Shown here: positions 1 through 7,719 of the stretch, piece after piece | How positions within the stretch are numbered: the stretch's first letter is position 1 | Layout of the letters: every line of letters starts with the position of its first letter | Origin: Croceivirga sp. | GTDB taxonomy: Bacteria > Bacteroidota > Bacteroidia > Flavobacteriales > Flavobacteriaceae | Assembly (NCBI GenBank): GCA_028284935.1 | Contig: JANQQQ010000002.1 | Coordinates: forward strand, 1 to 40,418 | Direction: 5' to 3' | Length of the DNA: 40,418 nt | The notes under the pieces: model-generated | The model's input: only the letters and a program-made list of their open reading frames with translations | Told to the model about the DNA's origin: nothing | The model's database searches: none | Made by a program: the position numbers and the translations under genes

Positions 1-1
1 G

Positions 2-592
2 ACTTTTTCCAATAATATTTTTTTGATTCGGCGACTTAAAAATGGTGATGAAGCCGCATACACATATCTTGTAGATACCCATCATCAAAGGCTTTGCACT
101 TTTGCCAACAGTTTGGTCAATGACAGCCATCAGGCGCAGGATATTGTACAAAATGTTTTTTTTGGTCTTTGGAAAAAAAGAAAGGGGCTTCCTGATGATT
201 TTAATATTAGAAGCTTTCTTTCCAGCTCTGTGTACAACGAATTCATTGATCAATATAGAAAGAACCAATCTACCCTGGCTTTAGAAAAAAAATATATTGA
301 TGCACTTCAATTGGTCAATGAAGAAAATGATTCGGAAACCATTGAGCAATTGGTAGGCATCGTAAAGGAAGAAATCATGACTCTACCTCCTAAATGCAAG
401 AAAGTCTTTGTTTTAAGTAGGCAGGAGGGCCTAACGAATATTGAGATATCCGAATACTTAAAGATTTCTATCAAGACTGTAGAAGGCCACATAACCAGGG
501 CTTTCTCAATTTTACGAGAAAGAGTAGGAGATAAGACAGAAATACTTTTGTTTATTTTGTTTGGGTCAAGTAGAAAATTCAGAACCCATTAG
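2..592 (+). CDS. ECF-type RNA polymerase sigma factor, 5' end outside the window
   Basis: This is a sigma-70 family factor of the ECF group, which directs RNA polymerase to a small regulon, usually in response to envelope or nutrient signals. Region 2 is visible early (LKNGDEAAY, then QAQDIVQNVFFGLW), and region 4 near the end (LPPKCKKVFVLSRQEGLTNIEISEYLKISIKTVEGHI is its helix-turn-helix area). The frame is open back to base 2, and the codons before the TTG at 23 read FSNNIFL, which looks like normal sigma N-terminus, so I treat the gene as starting upstream rather than at the TTG. In Bacteroidota such FecI-like factors often precede a FecR anti-sigma gene and a SusC/D pair; here the next gene is a convergent permease, so any partner is elsewhere. 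The last 20 residues are hydrophobic and unusual. Confidence 0.85.
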   Translation, partial: TFSNNIFLIRRLKNGDEAAYTYLVDTHHQRLCTFANSLVNDSHQAQDIVQNVFFGLWKKRKGLPDDFNIRSFLSSSVYNEFIDQYRKNQSTLALEKKYIDALQLVNEENDSETIEQLVGIVKEEIMTLPPKCKKVFVLSRQEGLTNIEISEYLKISIKTVEGHITRAFSILRERVGDKTEILLFILFGSSRKFRTH

Positions 593-746
593 TTATTAAG
601 AAAAAGGCATTTACTGCATTCATAACATTCAAATTCGCAATTCACCATCCGCAATTAGACTTGCCAAGCGGTTCCACAAAACCAACATTTCTTGGGAATC
701 TATCCCTCCCGCCAAAAGAGTCTCATTAACTTGCCTCTTTATGGTC

Positions 747-3197
747 CTACTCAGACATTAAACTTTTTATTGGGTTGGTACTAGCAGCTTTGATTGCCTG
801 AAAACTTACTGTACATAATGCTATGCCAATCGCTAAAGCACCAGCCCCAATAAACACCCACCAATCTATGTTAATCCTGTAGGCGTAATCCTGAAGCCAT
901 TTATCCATGACATACCAGACAATGGGCGAAGCAATTACTATTGCAAATAGCACCAGTTCTGTGAATTCTTTGGATAATAATTTTGCAACAGACGATGACG
1001 AGGCTCCCAACACTTTTCGTATTCCAATTTCCTTTGTCCGTTTTACCGCGGAAATAGCAGCAAGACCAAACAAGCCAAGACATGCCAGAAAAATTGCAAT
1101 TAATCCCGCACTACCCGAAATTCGACCCCACCTTTCTTCGTCTTTATAAAAACTGTCAAAACTCTTATCAAGAAAAGCGTATTGAAAAGGTAAATTACCA
1201 GAAACCTCCCTCCATTTTGAGCCAATCAATGAAATTGATTCTGAAATATTCTTGGAATTCAACCTGATATATATTTTTCGGGCATTTAAAGATGCCGGCT
1301 GGATAAAAATCTGTGGTTCTACCCCTTTGCTCAATGCCCCAAAGTTGAAATCCTTAATGACCCCAACAATTGCACGTGTCTTAATTTCCCCATTCGGAAT
1401 CGGAACTCTATCCAGAACTAGTTTTCCAATAGCCTCTTGCCGAGGGATACCATATTCCCTTAAAAATGCCTCATTTACAATAACAGAATTTAGGGAGTCC
1501 GACGCGAATCGTGGATTGAAACTTCTACCCGAGACCATTTGCATACCCAATACGTCTACAAAATCTGCATCAATAGGATAAGTCACAACAGGTCCACTTT
1601 TATCGCCATATTCAAAGAACAAACGCATTGTACCCTGCTGCGCACCCATTCCCATTTCGGAAGCAGTAATTCCTTTAATGTAATTGACGGTTGCCAACTC
1701 TTGTTTTAATAACGGGTAAATACGTCTGGCATCGGTTCCGGTTGCGTCAACTACCAAAACGTTTTCTTTTTCAAAGCCAAGATCTTTCGATTGCATAAAA
1801 TTCAATTGCTGGAGGATGATATATGTTGAAACACCAAGAGCAATCGACAAAACAAACTGAAACGTAACTAAGGATTTAGTAAAGAGGTTCGATCCGCTCA
1901 GTTTTATAGTATTCTTTAAGGCCAAAGCAGGTTTGAGTCCGGACATGATAAATGCAGGATAGGTACCGGCGAGTATTCCAGTCAACAAAACTAGTGCAGC
2001 AAGATATAGTGCTAACTCAGGAAATTGAGTAAATGATAATTGTAGGCTCGTTTCAGCCAGGGTATTGAATATTGGCAGTAGCAACGGTAATATAAGAAGG
2101 CCCAAGAACGCTGCAATAAAACTTAAGAGTATAGACTCAGAAAGAAACTGATAGAGAAGCTGTTTCCTTTTGCCACCTATTACCTTTCTTAATCCAATTT
2201 CCTTGACCCTTTTAGCTGAACGTCCAATTGACAACGTTGTAAAATTAATACAGGCTATCAACAATATTCCAGATGCGATACCAATCAATAACCAGATATA
2301 TTTGGGTTCAATGGTATCGGCGACCCCATCGATTTTTGGATTGGTGTGCACCTCTGCCAAAGGTTGCAGTTGAAAGCTTATCGGAAATGCTCCTTTTCCA
2401 TCCCATATACCCATTTCCTTCGCCTCATTTTCTTCATTTGGGTAATACTTTTTCCTGAATTTTGCAATGCGTTCTGGCTGAGTCATTAAAGTACTTTGTT
2501 CACTCAATTGAACATAGGTTTCGCTATTGATACCCATATCCCAATTGTTGATTGTCTGTTTGCCCATTCCCGTGGATAGGAAATATTCATAACTACCCAA
2601 AACACTGAATTGGATAGATGAGTTACTTGGAATGTTCTCCGCCACCGCCGATACCTTGAACGGAACAAAACTGTCCTCAGTTTTAATTTCAATGGTTTGA
2701 CCAATTGCGTTTTTAGAGCCAAACAGCCGAATGGCTTCATTTTCAGTAAGGACTATATTATTTGGGTTGCCTAATGGATTTGAGCTATTGCCTTCAAGAA
2801 TTTCAAAGGAAAACACTTTAAAGAGTTCGGGGTCTGCGTAAGAAATTTCGCTTAGACTTATTTCGCCACCCGTTTTGAAGAATTTTTCTTCATCCCTATA
2901 AATCCGAACAAAATGCTCGATATCGGTAAAATCCGACTTCATTGAGGGCCCTAATGGCGTATAGGCGGAAGCAAAACCTTTTGGAGTCCTTCCCTTTATT
3001 CCTTCCGTCCATTCATACACTCTATAAATACTATCCGCGTTCGTATGAAAGCGATCATGATTGAACTCGTTCAATGCAAAAAGAAGAAAAAGGGTGAAGC
3101 AGGCAATGCCCATCCCCAATCCAAAAATATTAATAAAGGAGAACATGACGTTTTTCTTTAAATTCCTCCAAGCTGTTTTGATGTAGTTTTTGTACAT
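747..3197 (-). CDS. FtsX/MacB-type ABC transporter permease
   Basis: An 816-residue inner-membrane permease with the MacB layout: one membrane helix near residue 20, a large periplasmic (MacB_PCD) domain, a three-helix FtsX domain around 310-460, a second periplasmic domain, and a final FtsX domain from about 700 with the typical KEIGIRKVLGAS loop (compare KEIGLRKVIGGK in the first). Members use ATP hydrolysed by a partner ATPase to move substrates or drive tripartite efflux from the periplasm. I chose the ATG at 3197 because MYKNYIKTAWRNLKKN is the usual family start; the frame continues 15 codons upstream without homologous character. No ATPase partner is adjacent, which is common for these duplicated permeases in Bacteroidota. 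Substrate unknown. Confidence 0.88.
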   Translation of the reverse strand: MYKNYIKTAWRNLKKNVMFSFINIFGLGMGIACFTLFLLFALNEFNHDRFHTNADSIYRVYEWTEGIKGRTPKGFASAYTPLGPSMKSDFTDIEHFVRIYRDEEKFFKTGGEISLSEISYADPELFKVFSFEILEGNSSNPLGNPNNIVLTENEAIRLFGSKNAIGQTIEIKTEDSFVPFKVSAVAENIPSNSSIQFSVLGSYEYFLSTGMGKQTINNWDMGINSETYVQLSEQSTLMTQPERIAKFRKKYYPNEENEAKEMGIWDGKGAFPISFQLQPLAEVHTNPKIDGVADTIEPKYIWLLIGIASGILLIACINFTTLSIGRSAKRVKEIGLRKVIGGKRKQLLYQFLSESILLSFIAAFLGLLILPLLLPIFNTLAETSLQLSFTQFPELALYLAALVLLTGILAGTYPAFIMSGLKPALALKNTIKLSGSNLFTKSLVTFQFVLSIALGVSTYIILQQLNFMQSKDLGFEKENVLVVDATGTDARRIYPLLKQELATVNYIKGITASEMGMGAQQGTMRLFFEYGDKSGPVVTYPIDADFVDVLGMQMVSGRSFNPRFASDSLNSVIVNEAFLREYGIPRQEAIGKLVLDRVPIPNGEIKTRAIVGVIKDFNFGALSKGVEPQIFIQPASLNARKIYIRLNSKNISESISLIGSKWREVSGNLPFQYAFLDKSFDSFYKDEERWGRISGSAGLIAIFLACLGLFGLAAISAVKRTKEIGIRKVLGASSSSVAKLLSKEFTELVLFAIVIASPIVWYVMDKWLQDYAYRINIDWWVFIGAGALAIGIALCTVSFQAIKAASTNPIKSLMSE

Positions 3198-3606
3198 AGT
3201 ATGTGATTTATACTGATAGATGAGCAAAATAGTTTTGGTCAACTCTGGAAATTGAAAAATAAAACCCGTCTAATTTCAAAGCCACCTATATTATGCCAAG
3301 ATTATAATAATTTTAAAATCAATTACTTACAATTAAAACTTTGAATATGGATTAATCTTGATGTAAAAAATGTTTACACCCAATGTCAATTAATTGTACA
3401 AGCCGTTTTGCTAAAAGTATTGTATAACGTGTTAAGTATTGGATTCGACGAATAGAGAAGTCCTACAATAAGAACATTTCTTGGAACGAAAGAGAAAGTG
3501 TATGTTTTAAAATATCACTGAACTACGCTCAACAACATAACTATGAATTAGGTATGAGAGATTTTGATTTTAAAGGATTGTACATAATAGTTTACCCCTT
3601 ACAAAT
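3198..3606. other. 409-base intergenic stretch with no recognised gene
   Basis: This AT-rich gap lies upstream of the permease (minus strand) and downstream of gldA (also minus strand). I read both strands and found no convincing reading frame, RNA or repeat. A near-match to a minus-strand -7 element (CAAAATA on the plus strand at 3225-3231, one base short of the consensus) is the only promoter-like sequence close to the permease start. It should contain the permease promoter, but I cannot place it. Confidence 0.5.
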
Positions 3607-4500
3607 TCAAGAGGTAAGTTCTGTAAACAAGCTTTCAAGGTTTTTGTTCTTCCTGCTTAACTGCAAGGTCTTTAATTGATGGTCATGGGCAAAATCAAAC
3701 ACCGTGGGCCGCATATCCTTTTCTGTAGTAAACGTAATTTCATAAGCAAATCCCCCAACATTTTTCACTTGGGAGACATAAGGTAATTTTTCCAATAAAA
3801 CCTCTTCCACGCGATAATCGAATTCCACTTCCAGAACTTGTTCTTTTGTTTCCCTAAGGGCGGCCAGTTTTTTGTCGGCTACAATCTCCCCTTTGTTGAT
3901 GATGATGACACGGTCACAAACGGCTTCCACTTCCTTCATGATATGAGTGGAGAGCAAGATGGTTTTTTCTTTTCCAATTTCTCTGATGAGTTTTCTAATT
4001 TCAATAAGCTGGTTGGGATCTAAACCCGTTGTTGGTTCGTCCAATATCAATACTTTGGGATCATGGAGTAATGCAGCTGCCAGACCTATACGCTGACGGT
4101 ACCCCTTTGAAAGTTGGCCAATTTTCTTATGGGCTTCTGGGGTTAACCCAGTTTGTATAATGACTTCGGAAATCCTTGATTTAGGCGTTTTGTAAGTTTC
4201 GGCGTTGAACTTTAGGTATTCCTTGACGTACATTTCTAAATACAAAGGATTGTGTTCAGGGAGGTAACCAATGCTCTTTTGTACCTGTTTGGTCGATTCC
4301 AAAACATCAAAGCCATTGACATTGGCCTTTCCTTCATCGGCCACATAATAGGTGGTCAAAATACGCATCATGGTCGATTTTCCAGCGCCATTTGGACCTA
4401 GAAAGCCTACAATTTCCCCTTTTTCTATGTGGAACGATACATTGTTCAGGGCTTTTTGCTTTCCGAAGGTTTTGGTGATGTTCTGAACGGAAATGGACAT
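3607..4500 (-). CDS. gldA: gliding motility ABC transporter ATP-binding subunit GldA
   Basis: A 297-residue ABC ATPase. Walker A is GPNGAGKST at residues 35-43, the signature LSKGYRQRIGLA lies near 134, Walker B is VLILDEPTTG near 156, and the switch histidine is in LLSTHIM. The phrases GYLPEHNPLYLEMYVKEYL and TGLTPEAHKKIGQLSKGYRQR match what I know of GldA from gliding flavobacteria. GldA pairs with the membrane proteins GldF and GldG; in Flavobacterium johnsoniae loss abolishes gliding. GldF and GldG are not next door here, but gldB and gldC are in the same window about 20 kb away. The gene stands alone, transcribed divergently from the Phe/Tyr operon. A general ABC export ATPase is the alternative. 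Confidence 0.87.
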   Translation of the reverse strand: MSISVQNITKTFGKQKALNNVSFHIEKGEIVGFLGPNGAGKSTMMRILTTYYVADEGKANVNGFDVLESTKQVQKSIGYLPEHNPLYLEMYVKEYLKFNAETYKTPKSRISEVIIQTGLTPEAHKKIGQLSKGYRQRIGLAAALLHDPKVLILDEPTTGLDPNQLIEIRKLIREIGKEKTILLSTHIMKEVEAVCDRVIIINKGEIVADKKLAALRETKEQVLEVEFDYRVEEVLLEKLPYVSQVKNVGGFAYEITFTTEKDMRPTVFDFAHDHQLKTLQLSRKNKNLESLFTELTS

Positions 4501-4701
4501 GAAATCAATTTGCCGTAAAAATAAACCTTTTCACCTCCCGTCCCGTAAAAGTAATGGTGACTTTGCTATGCTACAATGGGTTTTGCCTTTAACTCTTGGT
4601 AGTCTTTTGATGTGATATTCATAGTGTTCACCAAAATAAACCGCGCAAAAGTCAATGAAAAGACCTTTTTTCCGTAAAATCGAAAAAATTCTATCTTTCC
4701 C

Positions 4702-4731
4702 TTTGAATTTTGATGGGAAACCTTAATCTTA
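4702..4731 (+). promoter_or_regulatory. Predicted promoter of the Phe/Tyr operon
   Basis: TTTG at 4702-4705, an 18-base spacer, then TAATCTTA at 4724-4731, matching the Bacteroidota housekeeping pattern TTTG-N(17-23)-TAnnTTTG at the -33 box and in four of six fixed -7 positions. Transcription would start near 4738, placing the leader ATG about 12 bases into the mRNA. Found by eye; no transcript evidence. Confidence 0.5.
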
Positions 4732-4749
4732 GCCACTAATTAGAACAAA

Positions 4750-4821
4750 ATGAACAATACGTATTTCTGGAACGGTTTTTATTTCTATTTCTTTTTTAGT
4801 AGTGGAAAGGGACTGTTATAG
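4750..4821 (+). CDS. Phe/Tyr-rich attenuator leader peptide
   Basis: A 23-codon reading frame from ATG 4750 to TAG 4819-4821. Ten of its 23 residues are aromatic: Phe at 6, 10, 12, 14, 15 and 16, Tyr at 5, 11 and 13, Trp at 7. The densest run, residues 10-16, is FYFYFFF. It sits just upstream of an operon making Phe and Tyr and ahead of a terminator, which is the layout of ribosome-stalling leaders such as that of enterobacterial pheA. Its likely role is to measure charged tRNA-Phe and tRNA-Tyr; the peptide itself probably has no function. The GGA CTG codons near its end contribute the bases of the antiterminator. Confidence 0.8.
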   Translation: MNNTYFWNGFYFYFFFSSGKGLL

Positions 4822-4844
4822 CTATACACAACTATAAAAAACGT

Positions 4845-4876
4845 AAAGTCCCGAGTTAATTCGGGGCTTTTTTTTT
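4845..4876 (+). terminator. Intrinsic terminator arm of the attenuator
   Basis: AGTCCCGA (4847-4854) pairs with TCGGGGCT (4861-4868), eight pairs including one G-T wobble, around a six-base loop, followed by nine T residues (4868-4876). It ends two bases before the pheA start codon, so when formed it would stop transcription and also hide the translation start. Confidence 0.82.
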
Positions 4877-4878
4877 GA

Positions 4879-5709
4879 ATGAACCTTAAAGTGGCCATAC
4901 AGGGAATAAAAGGAAGCAATCACCATCAGGTGGCCAAAGAGTATTTTGGCAATTCCATCGATTTGGTAGAGTGCCTTTCTTTCGATGTATTGGTTGACCG
5001 TCTTATGGAGGGGAATGCCGATATGGGTGTCATGGCCATAGAAAATTCAATAGCGGGATCCATTATTCCCAATTACAATTTGGTGTATCACAATAACATT
5101 CACATCATTGGCGAACACTACTTGAGTATTCATCATAACCTAATGGTCCTCAAGGGGCAAACTTTGGATCAAATTGAAGAAGTACGGACCCACCCCATGG
5201 CATTACTGCAATGCAAGGAGTATTTACGACAATATCCAGGGATAAAACTGGTCGAAGATGTGGATACTGCAGAAACAGCTCGTCAAATTCAACAAAAGCA
5301 ATGGAAAAGAGTTGCTGCAATTGCGCCAAAAGTAGCAGCTGAACTCTATGATTTGGAAATCATCGCCTCAGAAATTCAAACGATAAAAAACAATGCAACA
5401 CGGTTTATTATTTTGAAGAGACAGAACAAGGCGCTTCCCGAAACTGAAATTAATAAGGCTTCCCTCCGGTTTATTACGGACCACAAACGGGGAAGTTTAG
5501 CCACAGTACTTAATGTAATGAGTGATTGCAATATGAATTTGACGAAGATTCAATCTTTGCCCGTCATCGAAACGCCATGGAAGTACGCTTTTTTTGTGGA
5601 TATGACCTTTGATAAATATGAGGAATTCGCCAAGGCAAAATCATTACTAGACATTATGTCGGAGGATTTTAGGGTGCTGGGCGAATATAAAAATGCATTA
5701 GTAGGATGA
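4879..5709 (+). CDS. pheA: Prephenate dehydratase
   Basis: Converts prephenate to phenylpyruvate, the committed step to phenylalanine, in the cytoplasm. The 276-residue protein has a periplasmic-binding-like catalytic domain (1-180) with ENS at 55-57 and the catalytic NATRF motif (TRF at 174-176), then an ACT domain from about 195. The ACT motifs that bind Phe in other dehydratases (GALV and ESRP) appear here as GSLA near 205 and QSLP near 225, so feedback binding may be altered. It carries no chorismate mutase domain; that activity is fused to the DAHP synthase three genes down. It is the first structural gene after the attenuator and overlaps the next gene by four bases (ATGA), implying translational coupling. 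Confidence 0.95.
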   Translation: MNLKVAIQGIKGSNHHQVAKEYFGNSIDLVECLSFDVLVDRLMEGNADMGVMAIENSIAGSIIPNYNLVYHNNIHIIGEHYLSIHHNLMVLKGQTLDQIEEVRTHPMALLQCKEYLRQYPGIKLVEDVDTAETARQIQQKQWKRVAAIAPKVAAELYDLEIIASEIQTIKNNATRFIILKRQNKALPETEINKASLRFITDHKRGSLATVLNVMSDCNMNLTKIQSLPVIETPWKYAFFVDMTFDKYEEFAKAKSLLDIMSEDFRVLGEYKNALVG

Positions 5710-6848
5710 TTGTCGCGGACCGATTACACAGTGTAAAAGAATACTACTTCTCAAGAAAATTAAGGGAAGTACGGGGATTGATGGCGGATGGCAAGCCAAT
5801 AATCAATATGGGTATTGGAAGTCCGGACCTACCCCCACCTCCTTCTGCATTGGATGCGTTAAATGCAGTATTGCACCGGGAAGGTGCCCACAAGTATCAA
5901 AGCTACCAAGGGCTTCCTGAATTGCGAGTGGCGATGTCGAATTTTTATCGCGAACGGTTTGGTGTTGAGGTCAACGCGGAAAAAGAATTGTTACCCCTGA
6001 TTGGTTCCAAAGAGGGTATTATGCATATCAGCATGGCTTTTTTAAATGTTGGTGATGGGGTGTTGGTTCCCAATCCCGGTTATCCTACATATTCCTCTGT
6101 AAGCAAGTTGTTGGGTGCCGAATTGATGGAGTACGATTTACTTGAAAAAAACGGGTGGTTACCTGATATTCCAAGCTTGGAAAAACGGGATCTTCAAAAA
6201 GTGAAACTCATGTGGATCAGTTACCCAAACATGCCCACAGGCGCAAAGATTACTCCAGAAAAAATGCAGGAACTGGTTGATTTTGCCAAAAGCCACAATA
6301 TCCTTTTGATCAACGATAACCCGTACAGTTTTGTGCTGAACGATGCGCCTACGAGCATCTTTCAAATTGAAGGGGCCAAAGAGTGCGCCCTGGAACTGAA
6401 TTCTTTGAGTAAGACGTTTAACCTTGCGGGATGGCGGGTAGGCATGGTCATTGGTAGTCCCGCCCACGTTTTGGCTGTTCTTAAGGTAAAGAGCAATATG
6501 GATTCCGGAATGTTCTATGGCATTCAAAAGGGAGCTGTTGCCGCTTTGGAAAGCGGACAGGAATGGTTTGATGAACTGGATGGAACCTACTCCAAGAGAA
6601 GGGATTTGATGTTCCAATTGGTTGAAAAGTTGAATTGTTCCTATGACTCCAATGCAGCCGGAATGTTTATTTGGGCCAAACTTCCCAAAGGGGCTAAACC
6701 TGCCGAAGAATTTATTGACGAAGTGCTCTATGAAAAGAATGTATTCATTGCACCGGGAACTATTTTTGGCAGTAATGGAGAGGGCTATGTTCGATTTTCC
6801 CTATGTGTGTCATCAGCAAAAATCAAGGAAGCTATCAGTAGATTTTAG
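5706..6848 (+). CDS. Class I/II PLP aminotransferase, probably aromatic
   Basis: A fold-type I aminotransferase of 380 residues. The PLP lysine is K236 in SLSKTFNLAGWRVG; the cofactor region shows NPGYPTY near 123, YPNMPTG near 173 (a variant of NPNNPTG) and a DNPYS segment near 204. Position between pheA and tyrA, overlapping the former by four bases and abutting the latter, suggests it transaminates phenylpyruvate and 4-hydroxyphenylpyruvate to Phe and Tyr. By sequence alone it could also be an aspartate, alanine or LL-diaminopimelate-type aminotransferase, so the substrate rests on context. Confidence 0.88.
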   Translation: MIVADRLHSVKEYYFSRKLREVRGLMADGKPIINMGIGSPDLPPPPSALDALNAVLHREGAHKYQSYQGLPELRVAMSNFYRERFGVEVNAEKELLPLIGSKEGIMHISMAFLNVGDGVLVPNPGYPTYSSVSKLLGAELMEYDLLEKNGWLPDIPSLEKRDLQKVKLMWISYPNMPTGAKITPEKMQELVDFAKSHNILLINDNPYSFVLNDAPTSIFQIEGAKECALELNSLSKTFNLAGWRVGMVIGSPAHVLAVLKVKSNMDSGMFYGIQKGAVAALESGQEWFDELDGTYSKRRDLMFQLVEKLNCSYDSNAAGMFIWAKLPKGAKPAEEFIDEVLYEKNVFIAPGTIFGSNGEGYVRFSLCVSSAKIKEAISRF

Positions 6849-7718
6849 ATGGAAAGAGTAGCAATTGTAGGTATTGGTTTGATTGGCGGTTCTTTTGCAA
6901 AAGGGATAAAACGGTTGTATCCTACATCCAATATTGCTGGATTTGATACCAATGAATCCCATCTTGAAGAGGCCATGGCCTTGGGGTTGATTGATAAAAA
7001 AGGTGATGACAACACAATTTCGGAATCAGAAATGGTTCTTGTGACCATTCCTGTGGATGTTTTGGTAAAGGAACTTCCAGAAATCTTGAATAAGATCAAT
7101 GAGGATTGTGTGGTCATCGATGCCGGTTCTACCAAAGCATTGCTTTGTCAAACCGTTGAAGATCACCCCAGGCGAAGGAATTATTTGTCTTGCCATCCTA
7201 TTGCCGGAACAGAGTTTTCTGGCCCCTCAGCTGCTTTTGATGGGTTGTATGAGGGAAAGACGAATATTATCTGTGAAGTTGAAAAAACGGCATTCAAGCT
7301 TCAGGAAAAAGCCCTGAACCTTTTTCAGCAATTGGGTATGCGAATTCGGTATATGAATCCCGAAGCACACGATAAACACATCGCCTATGTTTCCCATTTG
7401 TCGCACATCAGCTCATTTATGTTGGGGAAAACAGTGATTGAGGAAGAGCAGAACGAACGGGATATTTTTGATATGGCAGGTAGCGGTTTTGAAAGCACGG
7501 TACGCTTGGCGAAAAGCTCTCCCGATATGTGGACCCCCATATTTGAGCAGAACAAGGCAAATGTGGTAAGGAGTTTACAAGAATACATTAAAAACCTGGA
7601 AGCCTTTAAGCAGATGATGGAAGAAGATGATTTCGTAGGCATTTATGATCAAATGAACAACACAAATAGAATACAACAAATTTTAAAAGGAATACCCCTT
7701 ACTAAAACCCCTAAATGA
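6849..7718 (+). CDS. tyrA: Prephenate dehydrogenase
   Basis: Oxidative decarboxylation of prephenate to 4-hydroxyphenylpyruvate, the tyrosine branch. The Rossmann loop GIGLIGGSF is at residues 8-16, the family HPIAGTE motif near 118, and the SHLSHISS segment carrying conserved histidines near 180. The length of 289 residues is normal for a dehydrogenase without an ACT domain, so Tyr control is more likely to come through the operon leader. It begins directly after the stop codon of the aminotransferase and is one base from the next gene. Confidence 0.94.
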   Translation: MERVAIVGIGLIGGSFAKGIKRLYPTSNIAGFDTNESHLEEAMALGLIDKKGDDNTISESEMVLVTIPVDVLVKELPEILNKINEDCVVIDAGSTKALLCQTVEDHPRRRNYLSCHPIAGTEFSGPSAAFDGLYEGKTNIICEVEKTAFKLQEKALNLFQQLGMRIRYMNPEAHDKHIAYVSHLSHISSFMLGKTVIEEEQNERDIFDMAGSGFESTVRLAKSSPDMWTPIFEQNKANVVRSLQEYIKNLEAFKQMMEEDDFVGIYDQMNNTNRIQQILKGIPLTKTPK

Positions 7719-7719
7719 A

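Larger units (their letters stand above)
4750..4876 (+). promoter_or_regulatory. Transcription attenuator of the aromatic amino acid operon
   Basis: Three mutually exclusive pairings can be read. Segment GGGACT (4809-4814, inside the end of the leader frame) is complementary to AGTCCC (4847-4852), with an inner helper stem TTATAG (4816-4821) / CTATAA (4832-4837). The same AGTCCC is the left arm of the terminator with the arm ending 4868. Upstream, 4773-4782 in the Phe/Tyr codon run can pair with 4834-4843 (nine of ten bases). A ribosome stalled on the Phe/Tyr codons ending at 4797 would leave GGGACT free to form the antiterminator; a ribosome reaching the stop codon at 4819 would cover it and let the terminator form. 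This is inferred from sequence only. Confidence 0.75.

Noticed and set aside
660-720. An open minus-strand segment after the first permease and a shared AACATTTCTTGG with 3474-3485, which could hint at a gene remnant or repeat.
   Set aside because: No start codon, no family resemblance, and a 12-base identity between two AT-rich gaps is not significant.
6159-6617. A 152-codon minus-strand frame inside the aminotransferase gene.
   Set aside because: It is the antisense shadow of a clear PLP aminotransferase with intact motifs, and its translation has no domain character.
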